Source of the DNA: Mycolicibacterium mageritense
Lineage (GTDB): Bacteria > Actinomycetota > Actinomycetes > Mycobacteriales > Mycobacteriaceae
DNA length: 64,000 nucleotides
Direction of reading: 5' to 3'
Assembly (NCBI RefSeq): GCF_010727475.1
Contig: NZ_AP022567.1
Location: forward strand, 4,898,001-4,962,000
The number at the start of each line of letters is the position of its first letter. Position 1 is the first letter of the stretch. Positions 7,948-16,323 of this stretch are shown here, piece after piece. The position numbers and the translations under genes were made by a program. The notes beneath the pieces were generated by a model that was not told the DNA's origin, did not search any database, and saw only the letters and a list, made by a program, of their open reading frames with translations.

Positions 7948-8724
7948 ATGTGTGGACGTTTCGCGGTGACGACCGATCCGGCGCTGCTGGCGCAGAAGAT
8001 CCAGGCGATCGACGAGAGCACGAGTGCCGGTGGCAATGCCGGTGACAAGGACACGCCGGGCCCCAACTACAACGTGGCGCCGACCACGACCATCAGCAGC
8101 GTGGTCAAACGCCACACCGAACCCGACGACGAATCGACACGGCGCGTGCGGTCGATGCGCTGGGGCCTGGTCCCACCGTGGGTCAAGACCGCCGAGGACG
8201 GTTCGCCCGACAACAAGGGCCCGCTGCTGATCAACGCCAGGGCCGACAAGGTGACCACGTCGCCGGCGTTCCGGAACTCGGCGAAGAACAAGCGCTGCCT
8301 CATTCCGATGGACGGCTGGTACGAGTGGAAGCCCAATCCGGCCGCGGGCACCAAGAAGGTCGCCAAGACGCCGTTCTACATGTACGGCGCCGACGGCGAG
8401 CTGTTGTTCATGGCGGGCCTGTGGTCCACGTGGCGGCCTGCCGGCGCGCCGAAGGACTCGACGCCGCTGCTGAGCTGCACGATCATCACCACCGATGCCG
8501 CGGGCCCGCTCGCCGACATCCACGACCGCATGCCGCTGACCATCAGCGAGCGCGACTGGGACCGCTGGCTCGACCCCGACGCCCCGATCGACGAAGGCCT
8601 GCTGCGGGGCCACGGCGATCTGGACCGCATCGCGATCCGCGAGGTGTCGCGATTGGTCAACAGTGTCCGCAACAACGGCCCCGAACTCATCGAGCCTGCC
8701 GAACCCGAGTCGGCACTGTTTTGA
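7948..8724 (+). CDS. SRAP/HMCES-like abasic-site DNA-protein crosslink protein
   Basis: 258-residue SOS-response-associated peptidase-fold protein (YedK/HMCES type). ATG 7948 is chosen rather than ATG 7939, because family activity needs Cys2 exposed after removal of Met, and 7948 gives MCGRF. Other conserved elements are visible: YNVAPTT, the LINARADKV.TSPAFR block, the Glu-containing GWYEWK, and the His in HDRMP. Family members crosslink through Cys2 to abasic sites in single-stranded DNA and shield them from strand breakage. It has the same place next to aroA as M. tuberculosis Rv3226c. Its stop overlaps the next gene as TTGA, suggesting translational coupling to the methyltransferase. Confidence 0.9.
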   Translation: MCGRFAVTTDPALLAQKIQAIDESTSAGGNAGDKDTPGPNYNVAPTTTISSVVKRHTEPDDESTRRVRSMRWGLVPPWVKTAEDGSPDNKGPLLINARADKVTTSPAFRNSAKNKRCLIPMDGWYEWKPNPAAGTKKVAKTPFYMYGADGELLFMAGLWSTWRPAGAPKDSTPLLSCTIITTDAAGPLADIHDRMPLTISERDWDRWLDPDAPIDEGLLRGHGDLDRIAIREVSRLVNSVRNNGPELIEPAEPESALF

Positions 8725-10208
8725 GCGAGCTTCTGGAACCCGGCGTGGTCGACGCGCTGGGCACCGACCTTCGGTCGGCGGGCTACTCGGTCGACGGCGT
8801 GGCCGAGATGTTGGGTGCCGACGCGAACGCGGCGTTGGGCAGGGGAGTGTGGTGGCCCGCGCTGCGTGCCAGCGGTGGCGCACCCGAGCATCGGCGCAGG
8901 CTGGCGACGCTGGTGCGGCTGTTCCTGCTCGGTACCGACGAGCCCGCCGACCGCGTCGAGGCCGCGCTGCCGTCGGTGAGCCTGGCCGCACTCGCGGCCA
9001 ACGGCGTGGTCGACGTGTCGTCCGGCACTGCTCGCGCGATCCTCGACATCCGTCCGCACAGCGACGGCGAGCGCGATCATCTCGTCGTCTCGGATCAGGA
9101 CGCCGCGCTGCGCAGCGCGCCGCTGCGCAGCGATCACGTGCTGGGCATCGGCGGAGCGTCGATCTCACTGGCCCGCGCCGTGATCCGTACGCCCGTGCAG
9201 CGCGCGCTGGACCTCGGCACGGGCTGCGGCATCCAGGCGTTGCACCTCGACTCTCACTGCGCCGAGGTGGTCGCGACCGACACCAACCAACGCGCGTTGT
9301 CGCTCGCCGCGGCGACCGCGCGACTCAACGGCATGTCGTGGGAGCTGCGCCACGGCAGCCTGTTCGAACCGGTGGCCGGTGAACGCTTCGACCTCATAGT
9401 GTCCAACCCGCCGTTCGTCGTGGGCTCGGGCACCCGCGACTACATCTATCGCGACTCCGGGGTGGCCGGGGATGGGTTGTGCCGGCAGCTCGTCGAACAG
9501 ATCGGCGACCACCTGAATCCCGGTGGCACCGCCCAGGTGATGGCCAACTGGATTGTCCGCGAAGGTGATTGGCGCGACCGGATGCGCGGATGGCTGGCAG
9601 GCACCGGCCTGCACGCCTGGGTGGTCCAGCGTGAGCTGGCCGACCCGCTGAGCTACGTATCGCTGTGGCTGGCCGATGCCGGCGAGACCCCCGAGGCTGC
9701 CGCACGGCGGGGCGGCGAATGGCTGGACTGGTTCGCCGAGCAGGGCATCGTCGGCGTCGGGATGGGGCTGATCTCGTTGCGCGTGCCCCGCCCCGGTGAG
9801 GCGCCCGAGCAGATCCTGGAAGAGATCACCGACGAACCGATCACCGGAACCGAAGTCGACGCCTTCTTCGCGCGGCGGGCCTACCTGCGGGACACCACCG
9901 ATGCCGAGCTGCTGGCGGCGCGACTGTCGACCGCGCCGGTTTTCCTGGAGGAGCAATCGTTGCCAGGGCCCGACGGATGGCAGCAGGTGGGTGCAGCGGT
10001 GCGCCGCCCTGGCGGGCCGGGCGCGGTGATCGGGGTCGACGAAGTGCTGCGGGCGCTGCTCGCCGGATGCCGCGGCGAAGTCCCCCTGGGGACGCTCATC
10101 GAGCTGCTGGCGACGCACCACGGTGTCGACACCGACGCGCTGGCGGCAGCCGCACTGCCCGAGGTCCGGGAAGCCATCGGGCGCGGGATCCTCTACCAGG
10201 CGCAATAA
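8721..10208 (+). CDS. Class I SAM-dependent methyltransferase with NPPF motif
   Basis: 495 residues from TTG 8721. Residues 1-150 are a helical N-terminal domain, probably for substrate binding. Residues about 155-330 are a Rossmann methyltransferase with DLGTGCG (164-170) and NPPF (229-232). That NPP(Y/F) motif marks methylation of an exocyclic amino group or glutamine amide, as in rRNA methyltransferases and PrmC/HemK. A C-terminal extension of about 170 residues follows. The target is not known; rRNA or a release factor are the obvious candidates. It overlaps the SRAP stop codon by four bases. Family annotation is firm; substrate is open. Confidence 0.85.
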   Translation: MSELLEPGVVDALGTDLRSAGYSVDGVAEMLGADANAALGRGVWWPALRASGGAPEHRRRLATLVRLFLLGTDEPADRVEAALPSVSLAALAANGVVDVSSGTARAILDIRPHSDGERDHLVVSDQDAALRSAPLRSDHVLGIGGASISLARAVIRTPVQRALDLGTGCGIQALHLDSHCAEVVATDTNQRALSLAAATARLNGMSWELRHGSLFEPVAGERFDLIVSNPPFVVGSGTRDYIYRDSGVAGDGLCRQLVEQIGDHLNPGGTAQVMANWIVREGDWRDRMRGWLAGTGLHAWVVQRELADPLSYVSLWLADAGETPEAAARRGGEWLDWFAEQGIVGVGMGLISLRVPRPGEAPEQILEEITDEPITGTEVDAFFARRAYLRDTTDAELLAARLSTAPVFLEEQSLPGPDGWQQVGAAVRRPGGPGAVIGVDEVLRALLAGCRGEVPLGTLIELLATHHGVDTDALAAAALPEVREAIGRGILYQAQ

Positions 10209-10216
10209 GCCCTTTT

Positions 10217-10229
10217 AGAGGATTCCTCT
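10217..10229. promoter_or_regulatory. Palindrome before the TetR gene
   Basis: AGAGGA-T-TCCTCT lies 21 bases before the GTG start of the TetR gene, with AT-rich sequence on both sides. It is a likely autoregulatory operator for the TetR-enoyl-CoA hydratase pair. Confidence 0.5.
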
Positions 10230-10249
10230 GTTTTGTTAGAGTGATCCTC

Positions 10250-10843
10250 GTGTCGCCGTCGAATGGCAGAAATGCCCGGGACCGGTTGCTGACGGTCGCG
10301 CGGCGGCGGTTCGCGGCCGACGGCACGATCGCCCCCACCCTCGACGAGCTGCGTCGCGAAGCCGGTGTCAGCGTCGGATCGCTGTATCACCACTTTCCCG
10401 ACAAACCGGCGCTGGCGGCCGCGGTCTACGCGCAGGTCATGGCCGAATATCAGGCCGGCTTCGTGGCGATGCTGCGGGCCCAGGACTCCGCCGAGGCCGG
10501 GATCCGTGGCGGTGTGCGGCACCACTTGAACTGGGTTGCAGAACACCGCGGCGAGGCCGCGCTGCTTCTGGGTGACCGCCTCGACAGTGCCGCACTGCGG
10601 GCCGCCAACCGGGACTTCTTCGCAGCCATCGGCGATTGGTGGCGCCCGCACCACACCTACGGCGTGCTGGTCTCCATCCAGCCCGCCGTCACAGCAGCCC
10701 TGTGGTTCGGCGCGGCCCAGGAGTACGCGAGGCACTGGCTGGCGGGCAACGCCGACGAGATGGACCGCACGGTCATCGAGACGTTCGCCGATGCGGCCTG
10801 GAACGCATTGCGGGACAACCAGATCGAGGAGACGAGCAGATGA
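10250..10843 (+). CDS. TetR family transcriptional regulator
   Basis: About 197 residues. The TetR helix-turn-helix is at residues ~10-60 (TLDELRREAGVSVGSLYHHFPDKPALAAAVY). The C-terminal helical domain contains LNWVAEHRGEAALLLGDR and WLAGNADEMD, like regulators linked to fatty-acid or acyl-CoA genes. GTG 10250 is preferred; GTG 10241, three codons upstream, cannot be excluded. The stop overlaps the next gene as ATGA, so regulator and enoyl-CoA hydratase are one transcript. An acyl-CoA ligand is plausible from context but is inference. Confidence 0.8.
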   Translation: MSPSNGRNARDRLLTVARRRFAADGTIAPTLDELRREAGVSVGSLYHHFPDKPALAAAVYAQVMAEYQAGFVAMLRAQDSAEAGIRGGVRHHLNWVAEHRGEAALLLGDRLDSAALRAANRDFFAAIGDWWRPHHTYGVLVSIQPAVTAALWFGAAQEYARHWLAGNADEMDRTVIETFADAAWNALRDNQIEETSR

Positions 10844-11667
10844 GTGAAGCCCTGTATCGCAGCATGGTGGCCGACGGCGACGATCCGGACGCGCCACGGC
10901 GCGTCAGGGTCGAGCACCGCGGCGACCGCGCGCTGGTCACGCTCGACGAACCCGACCGGCTCAACGTGTTGTCCGCGCCGTTGGTCCGTCAGTTGCGCCT
11001 GGCGCTGGCGGATCTGGTGGCCGACAACGACATTCGTGCCGTGGTGCTGACCGGAGCGGATCCGGGCTTCAGTGCGGGCGGTGACCTGCGGATGATGCGG
11101 GCTGCTATCGACAACCGGTACCGGGCCGAGGGCACGGCAGACGTGTGGCGGTGGATCCGGCGCGAATTCGGCGGTATCGCCCGGTTGATCGCCGGCTCGG
11201 ACACCATCTTCGTGGCCGCGCTCAACGGCCCCGCGGCGGGCGTCGGGCTGGCCTGGGCGCTGACCTGCGACCTGACCATCGCGAGCGAGCGGGCCGTCAT
11301 CGTGCCCGCTTTCGCGCGGCTCGGCCTGATTCCGGAGGTCGGTACCAGCTGGGCGCTGACCCGGCGGCTGGGCTACCAGGGAGCGTTGGCCTACTACCTC
11401 AAAGGCGAGCACATCGACGCCGAGGCCGCCCGGCGGCTTGGCCTCGTGCACGAGGTGGTTCCCCACGACCGGCTGCTCGCGGCGGCCGACGACTGGTGTT
11501 CGCGCGTCGCCGCGCTGCCGCCGCACGCCGTCGCGATGGCGAAACCACTGCTGCGCTCGGCGGCCGACGCCAGCTGGAACGACGCCCTCACGCTCGAGGA
11601 GTTCGCGGAACCGACCTGCTTCACCACTGCCGCGTTCGCCGAGAGCGTCGAGACCATGCTGCGGTAG
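10840..11667 (+). CDS. Enoyl-CoA hydratase/isomerase family protein
   Basis: 275-residue crotonase-fold enzyme. The oxyanion-hole segments are visible as FSAGGDLRMM and NGPAAGVGLAWALTCDLTIAS. The second catalytic Glu is probably the one in LGLIPEVGTSW. Enzymes of this type hydrate trans-2-enoyl-CoA in beta-oxidation, but the superfamily also contains isomerases and hydrolases, so the reaction is not certain. ATG 10840 overlaps the TetR stop, and the gene is the only structural gene in that operon. An N-terminal extension of about 20 residues precedes the first strand. Confidence 0.82.
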   Translation: MSEALYRSMVADGDDPDAPRRVRVEHRGDRALVTLDEPDRLNVLSAPLVRQLRLALADLVADNDIRAVVLTGADPGFSAGGDLRMMRAAIDNRYRAEGTADVWRWIRREFGGIARLIAGSDTIFVAALNGPAAGVGLAWALTCDLTIASERAVIVPAFARLGLIPEVGTSWALTRRLGYQGALAYYLKGEHIDAEAARRLGLVHEVVPHDRLLAAADDWCSRVAALPPHAVAMAKPLLRSAADASWNDALTLEEFAEPTCFTTAAFAESVETMLR

Positions 11668-11679
11668 CCGGCCGGGCCG

Positions 11680-12465
11680 TCACGTGCGCCGCGCGGTCGC
11701 CACGAGGTAGGGGCTCGGGAACGACACCCGGCCCGCGCTGTCGGTGTGCTCGCCGAAGGCCCGCTCGAAGGCCTGCACCAGTTGCGTGCGCTGCGGATCC
11801 TCTAGGTTGTGCAGCAGGTCGACGTGCATGGGCGACTCGTGCTTGAGAAAGTGCAACGCCGCCGGCAGGGAATCGAATTGCCACGTGTGCACGCGCTTTT
11901 CGATCTCGATGCCGTCGAACGCAGCGGCCAGCCGCGCCGCCACGACGTCGGGCTCGCCCCACTGGTCGGGGGAATAACCCGACGCGGGCGGTTGGCCCAG
12001 CGTCTCGACGATCGGGTTGTAGAACGGGTTGCCCGCGTCATCACGAATCCACGACGAGAACCCGAACACGCCGCCCGGCCGCACCAGCCGGGCAACCTCG
12101 CCGAGAAGGCTCTCCGGTTCGACGAAGATGATGCCCATGTTGGACACCGCGGCATCGAAGCCGGCGTCGGGCAGGCCCGTGTCGGCGGCGTCGGCCACCA
12201 CCCAGGTGACGGCGTCGGCGCCGGGCCGGGCCGCGGCGATGTCGACGAGTTCGGCGGTCAGGTCGACGCCCGTGACACGCGCGCCCGCACCGGCCGCGGC
12301 CAGTGCCGCACTGCCGGTGCCGCACGCCAGGTCGATGACAGCGGCGTCGCGCACCGTCTTGCGCCGGTCGACCGCGGCGACGACCTCGGCCGCGATGGAC
12401 GCAATGCGTTCCGCGACAGCTTCATAGCGGCCGGTGGCCCAGAGGGTCGGCTTGGAGTCAGGCAC
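11680..12465 (-). CDS. SAM-dependent methyltransferase (UbiE/Methyltransf_11 type)
   Basis: 261 residues. The class I methyltransferase core has motif I VIDLACGTGSAALAAA (~42-57), an acidic residue in GVDLTAEL, and motif IV-VI LVRPGGVFGFSSWI. The C-terminal third has the long substrate-cap region seen in small-molecule methyltransferases. The substrate is unknown. It stands convergent with the enoyl-CoA hydratase gene and upstream of it on the minus strand lies the SDR gene at 12490, only 24 bases away, so the two may be co-transcribed. Confidence 0.78.
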   Translation of the reverse strand: MPDSKPTLWATGRYEAVAERIASIAAEVVAAVDRRKTVRDAAVIDLACGTGSAALAAAGAGARVTGVDLTAELVDIAAARPGADAVTWVVADAADTGLPDAGFDAAVSNMGIIFVEPESLLGEVARLVRPGGVFGFSSWIRDDAGNPFYNPIVETLGQPPASGYSPDQWGEPDVVAARLAAAFDGIEIEKRVHTWQFDSLPAALHFLKHESPMHVDLLHNLEDPQRTQLVQAFERAFGEHTDSAGRVSFPSPYLVATARRT

Positions 12466-12489
12466 ACACCGAGTATGCCTGTTGGCCGG

Positions 12490-13338
12490 TTACGGCTGGA
12501 CGTATCCCGGCGGGTTGGGGGTGTCCACCCACAGGTCGACGCCGAGATCCGAGCCGGGCACGCAGTCGTACACCGACAGATCGGTCACGCCGGAATCCAG
12601 CAGCACGTCTTCGCACAGCAGGCTCTGGCCCGTGTATTCGCGCGCGGGCCTGTTGAAGATCGCGTACGCGGCATCGGCGTACACGGCGGGCTTGCGGGCC
12701 CGGGCCATGGCCTCGTCGCCGCCCAGCAGGTTCTGCACCGCGGCGGTGGCGACCAGGGTGCGCGGCCACAGCGTGTTCGACGCGATGCCGGCATCGCGCA
12801 TCTCTTCGGCAATGCCCAACGCGCACAGCGTCATCCCGTACTTGGCCATCATGTAGGCGGTCGGCTTGAGCCACTTCGATTCCATCCGGATCGGCGGCGA
12901 GAGCGTCAGGATGTGCGGGTTCTCGCGGCCCTTCATGTGGGGGATGCAGGCCTGCGAGACGGCGTAGGTACCGCGGATCTGGATGCCGTTCATCAGGTCG
13001 AAGCGCTTGAGCGGCACCTCCTCGATCGAGCCGAGGTTGATGGCCGAGGCGTTGTTGACGCACAGGTCGATCCCGCCGAACTGCTCGACGGCCTTGGCCA
13101 CGGCGGCGGCCACAGAGTCACCGTCACGGACGTCGCCGACGATGGGCAGGGCCTGTCCGCCGGCCTCCTCGATCTCCTTGGCGGCCGTGTAGATGGTGCC
13201 TTCGAGTTTGGGATGGGGCTCGGCGGTCTTGGCGACCAGAGCGATGTTGGCGCCGTCGGCAGCGGCCTTCTTGGCGATCGCCAGGCCGATACCGCGGCTG
13301 GCACCGGAGATGAACATGGTCTTCCCAGAGAGCGACAT
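12490..13338 (-). CDS. SDR family oxidoreductase (HSDL2-like)
   Basis: 282 residues. The N-terminal ISGASRGIG cofactor motif is followed by the charged insertion AKTAEPHPKLEGTIYTAAKEI, typical of the HSDL2/hydroxysteroid dehydrogenase-like subgroup of SDRs. VNNASAI and the catalytic YMMAKYG (Tyr-x3-Lys) are present. The C-terminal half ends in a tail that replaces the usual dehydrogenase end. Members oxidise or reduce hydroxyacyl or steroid substrates; the natural substrate is not established. It lies just after the LysR gene (4-base gap) on the same strand. Confidence 0.8.
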   Translation of the reverse strand: MSLSGKTMFISGASRGIGLAIAKKAAADGANIALVAKTAEPHPKLEGTIYTAAKEIEEAGGQALPIVGDVRDGDSVAAAVAKAVEQFGGIDLCVNNASAINLGSIEEVPLKRFDLMNGIQIRGTYAVSQACIPHMKGRENPHILTLSPPIRMESKWLKPTAYMMAKYGMTLCALGIAEEMRDAGIASNTLWPRTLVATAAVQNLLGGDEAMARARKPAVYADAAYAIFNRPAREYTGQSLLCEDVLLDSGVTDLSVYDCVPGSDLGVDLWVDTPNPPGYVQP

Positions 13339-13341
13339 GGC

Positions 13342-14226
13342 TCACACCCTATGCGCGACGTCTCGCAAGACCGCAAGCACGTTGTCGATCAGTGGCGAGC
13401 GTTGCGCGCCGGCGGCCACCAGGTCGATGCCGAGCGCGGCGGGTGCCAACGGCACGTAGCGGACCCCGGCGATGTCGAGCGCCGCTGTCGGGTCGGGCAC
13501 GATCGCGACGCCGAGGCCGGCCGCCACCAAGGTGACCAAGGTCGACGTCTCTGAGACCTCTTGCCGCACGCGCGGCACGAATCCGGCATCGGCGCAGATG
13601 TTCTCGACGAGGTTGCTCATCGTCGACCGGCCGTGTCCGGCATGCACGACGAAATCCTCGTCGCGCAGCGCGGCCACGGTCAGTTCGGTCTGGCCCGCCA
13701 GGCTGTGGTTCGTGGGCAGCGCGACCAACAGCCGGTCGCGGCGCACGGTCTCGGTGAAAATGCCTTCGCCGACGACCGGCGGGCGCAACAACGCGAGGTC
13801 GAGGGCGCCCGACCGGAGGGCCTCGAGCTGCGCGGGGGCCAGCATCTCGCCGCGCAGGCCGACCTCCACGCCCGGCAACGATTCGCCGAGGGCCCGCACG
13901 AGTTGCGGCAGCAGCGAGTAGGTGGCCGAGCCGACACAACCGATCACCAGGCGGCCCTCCACGCCTGCGGCGATACGCCGGGCCTGGCCGCCCGCGTCGC
14001 CCACGGCGTCGAGGATTTCGATCGCGCGCTGCAGGTAGGCGCGACCGGCCGGGGTGAGTTCGACGCTGCGGGTCGTGCGCGTCAGCAGCGATACGCCGAG
14101 CTCGCGCTCGAGCTGACGGATCTGTTGGGACAGTGGCGGCTGGGCGATGTGCAGCCGGTCGGCGGCCCGGCCGAAGTGCAACTCCTCGCCGACCGCGACG
14201 AAGTAGCGCAGATGACGCAACTCCAC
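13342..14226 (-). CDS. LysR family regulator, probable regulator of pcaFDIJ
   Basis: 294 residues. The N-terminal winged helix (MELRHLRYFVAVGEELHFGRAADRLH in outline, with QPPLSQQIRQLE as recognition helix) is followed by a LysR effector domain. It belongs with the BenM/CatM/PcaQ-like group that senses aromatic catabolites such as muconate. It is divergent from pcaF with a 77-base gap that contains an inverted repeat, the classical arrangement for a LysR activator of its neighbour. The inducer is therefore likely an intermediate of the beta-ketoadipate pathway (inference). Confidence 0.8.
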   Translation of the reverse strand: MELRHLRYFVAVGEELHFGRAADRLHIAQPPLSQQIRQLERELGVSLLTRTTRSVELTPAGRAYLQRAIEILDAVGDAGGQARRIAAGVEGRLVIGCVGSATYSLLPQLVRALGESLPGVEVGLRGEMLAPAQLEALRSGALDLALLRPPVVGEGIFTETVRRDRLLVALPTNHSLAGQTELTVAALRDEDFVVHAGHGRSTMSNLVENICADAGFVPRVRQEVSETSTLVTLVAAGLGVAIVPDPTAALDIAGVRYVPLAPAALGIDLVAAGAQRSPLIDNVLAVLRDVAHRV

Positions 14227-14238
14227 GATTAGAACTCT

Positions 14239-14281
14239 ACAGATATCAATGTCCGCGATCTAAGTATTTCAAAATATCTGT
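14239..14281. promoter_or_regulatory. LysR-pcaF divergent promoter region with inverted repeat
   Basis: ACAGATAT (14239-14246) and ATATCTGT (14274-14281) form perfect 8-base inverted arms 27 bases apart, in an unusually AT-rich stretch between the LysR start (14226) and the pcaF start (14304). The spacing suits the recognition and activation half-sites of a LysR tetramer. Confidence 0.5.
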
Positions 14282-14303
14282 GTGGGTATCTAACGTCGAA
14301 GGC

Positions 14304-15521
14304 ATGACTTCTCCGGTCGTGATCTGCAGCCCCGTCCGAACCCCGGTCGGGCGGATGGGCGGGGCCTTGGCAGCGCTCACCGCGGCCGACCTCGCCACCG
14401 TGACGCTGCGCGCGCTCGCCGACCGCGTTGGACTGCGCGAAGGCGACGTCGACGACGTCGTCCTCGGCCATGGGTATCCCAGTGGCGAGGCCCCGGCCAT
14501 CGGCCGCATCGCCGCACTCGACGCCGGTCTGGGCACCGGTGTGCCCGGACTGCAGATCGACCGGCGCTGCGGCTCCGGTCTGCAAGCGGTGCTGTACGCC
14601 GCGGGTCAGGTGGCCACCGGTGCGGCCCGCGTCGTGGTCGCAGGCGGCGCCGAGTCGATGTCCAATGTCGAGCACTACGCACTGGGCCTGCGCACCGGTG
14701 TGCGCCAGGGCGCCATCGCGTTGCAGGACCGGCTCGACCGGGCTCGCGAAACCGCGGGCGGCACAAACCATCCCATTGCGGGCGGCATGATCGAGACCGC
14801 CGAGAACCTGCGCAGGGAGTACGGCATCAGCCGGGATGAGCAGGACGAGCTCGCGGTGCGGTCACATCAGCGCGCGGTCGCCGCGCACGACGCCGGCCGG
14901 TTCGCCGACGAGATCGTCCCCGTCACGGTGCCCGGCAGGCGCGGCAAGCCCGACACCGTCATCGACCGTGACGAGCACCCACGCGCTGACATCACCGCCG
15001 AACAACTCGCCGCGCTGCGTGCCATCCGGCTCAAGGTCGACGCCGAGTCCACCGTCACCGCGGGCAACGCCTCGGGCCAGAACGACGGTGCGGCGATGTG
15101 CATCGTCACGACCCGCTCGGAGGCCGAAAAGCGGGGACTCACACCGGTTCTGGCGCTGCGGTCATGGGCCGTCACCGGATGCGCGCCCGAGACCATGGGC
15201 ATCGGACCGGTCGGCGCCACCGCGACCGCGCTCGACCGCGCGGGTTTGACGCTCGACGATATCGACCTCATCGAACTCAACGAGGCGTTCGCCGCGCAGG
15301 TGCTGGCAGTTCTGGCCGAATGGAAGATCGACCCGCTCGACGAGCGCGTCAATCCGAACGGTTCCGGCATCTCACTGGGCCACCCGATCGGCGCGACCGG
15401 AGCGCGGATCCTGGCGACCGCCGCCTATGAGGCCGTGCGCCGGGACGCGCGATATGTACTGGAAACCATGTGTATCGGCGGGGGACAGGGCCTCGCCGCT
15501 GTTTTGGAGGTAATTCGATGA
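14304..15521 (+). CDS. pcaF: Beta-ketoadipyl-CoA thiolase / acetyl-CoA acyltransferase
   Basis: 405-residue thiolase. The acyl-accepting Cys is C89 in RRCGSG. NPNGSGISLGHPIGATGARI carries the conserved His, and the second Cys is in MCIGGGQG near the C-terminus. In this operon it most likely cleaves beta-ketoadipyl-CoA with CoA into succinyl-CoA and acetyl-CoA, the last step of the beta-ketoadipate pathway. The following genes encode the enol-lactonase and the two CoA-transferase subunits. ATG 14304 is the first start after the regulatory region. A generic thiolase would look the same, so the specific name rests on context. Confidence 0.87.
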   Translation: MTSPVVICSPVRTPVGRMGGALAALTAADLATVTLRALADRVGLREGDVDDVVLGHGYPSGEAPAIGRIAALDAGLGTGVPGLQIDRRCGSGLQAVLYAAGQVATGAARVVVAGGAESMSNVEHYALGLRTGVRQGAIALQDRLDRARETAGGTNHPIAGGMIETAENLRREYGISRDEQDELAVRSHQRAVAAHDAGRFADEIVPVTVPGRRGKPDTVIDRDEHPRADITAEQLAALRAIRLKVDAESTVTAGNASGQNDGAAMCIVTTRSEAEKRGLTPVLALRSWAVTGCAPETMGIGPVGATATALDRAGLTLDDIDLIELNEAFAAQVLAVLAEWKIDPLDERVNPNGSGISLGHPIGATGARILATAAYEAVRRDARYVLETMCIGGGQGLAAVLEVIR

Positions 15522-15552
15522 GTGTCCAGCGAGTAGTGAAGGTGGATCGCGC

Positions 15553-16323
15553 GTGAGCACCGTTGCCGTCCACCACGTCGTCACCGGGCGTGCCGACGGA
15601 CCCGTTGTCGTGCTGTCCAATTCGCTGGGCTCCACCCATCGCATGTGGGACGCACAACTTTCCGCGCTCGAAGAGCGGTTCCGGGTCGTGCGGTACGACA
15701 CGCGCGGCCACGGCGGGTCACCGGTGCCGGAAGGTCCGTACTCGATCGACGATCTCGCCGACGACGTCGTCGCGCTGCTCGACGCCCTCGGCGTGGAACG
15801 CGCCCACATCGTCGGGCTGTCGCTGGGCGGTATGACCGCGATGCGCGTGGCGGCCCGTAATCCAGAGCGGGTCGACCGGTTGGTCCTGTTGTGCACGGGG
15901 GCGCAGTTGCCGCCGGCCTCGGCATGGACCGACCGCGCCGCGGCTGTACGCGCCGACGGCAGCGAAGCCGTCGCGGAAGCCGTTGTGGCACGGTGGTTCA
16001 CCCCCGAATTCCTCACCCGGAATCTCGACGCCAAGGCCGCCCACGAGGCGATGGTCGCCGCCACCCCGGCCGAGGGCTACGCGGGATGCTGCGAGGCGAT
16101 CGCCGCGCTCGACCTGCGCGCCGACCTCCCGCTCATCAAGGCGCGCACGCTGACCATCGCCGGGGCCGACGATCCCGCGACCCCGCCGGCCAAGCTCGCC
16201 GAGATCACCGAGAACGTGCCGGATGCCCGGATGCTCGAGGTGCCTCACGCCGCGCATTTGGCCAACGCCGAACAGCCCGCGATCGTCACGCCCGCGCTGA
16301 TCGACCATTTGGAGCAGCCATGA
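15553..16323 (+). CDS. pcaD: 3-oxoadipate enol-lactonase
   Basis: 256-residue alpha/beta hydrolase. The nucleophile elbow is GLSLGG with S90. The His of the triad is in VPHAAHLANAEQP near the C-terminus. HG-type oxyanion residues are replaced by SNSLGSTHRMW, characteristic of PcaD. It hydrolyses beta-ketoadipate enol-lactone, the point where the catechol and protocatechuate branches meet. The GTG start lies 31 bases after pcaF, and its stop overlaps the next gene as ATGA. In many actinobacteria PcaD is fused to PcaC as PcaL; here it is separate and about 30 kb from pcaC. Confidence 0.88.
   Translation: MSTVAVHHVVTGRADGPVVVLSNSLGSTHRMWDAQLSALEERFRVVRYDTRGHGGSPVPEGPYSIDDLADDVVALLDALGVERAHIVGLSLGGMTAMRVAARNPERVDRLVLLCTGAQLPPASAWTDRAAAVRADGSEAVAEAVVARWFTPEFLTRNLDAKAAHEAMVAATPAEGYAGCCEAIAALDLRADLPLIKARTLTIAGADDPATPPAKLAEITENVPDARMLEVPHAAHLANAEQPAIVTPALIDHLEQP

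Noticed and set aside
6595..9168. 857-codon frame that would extend aroA upstream through the SRAP and methyltransferase genes
   Set aside because: The part above 7911 is antisense to two well-supported genes and Arg-rich; the aroA domain begins right after 7911.
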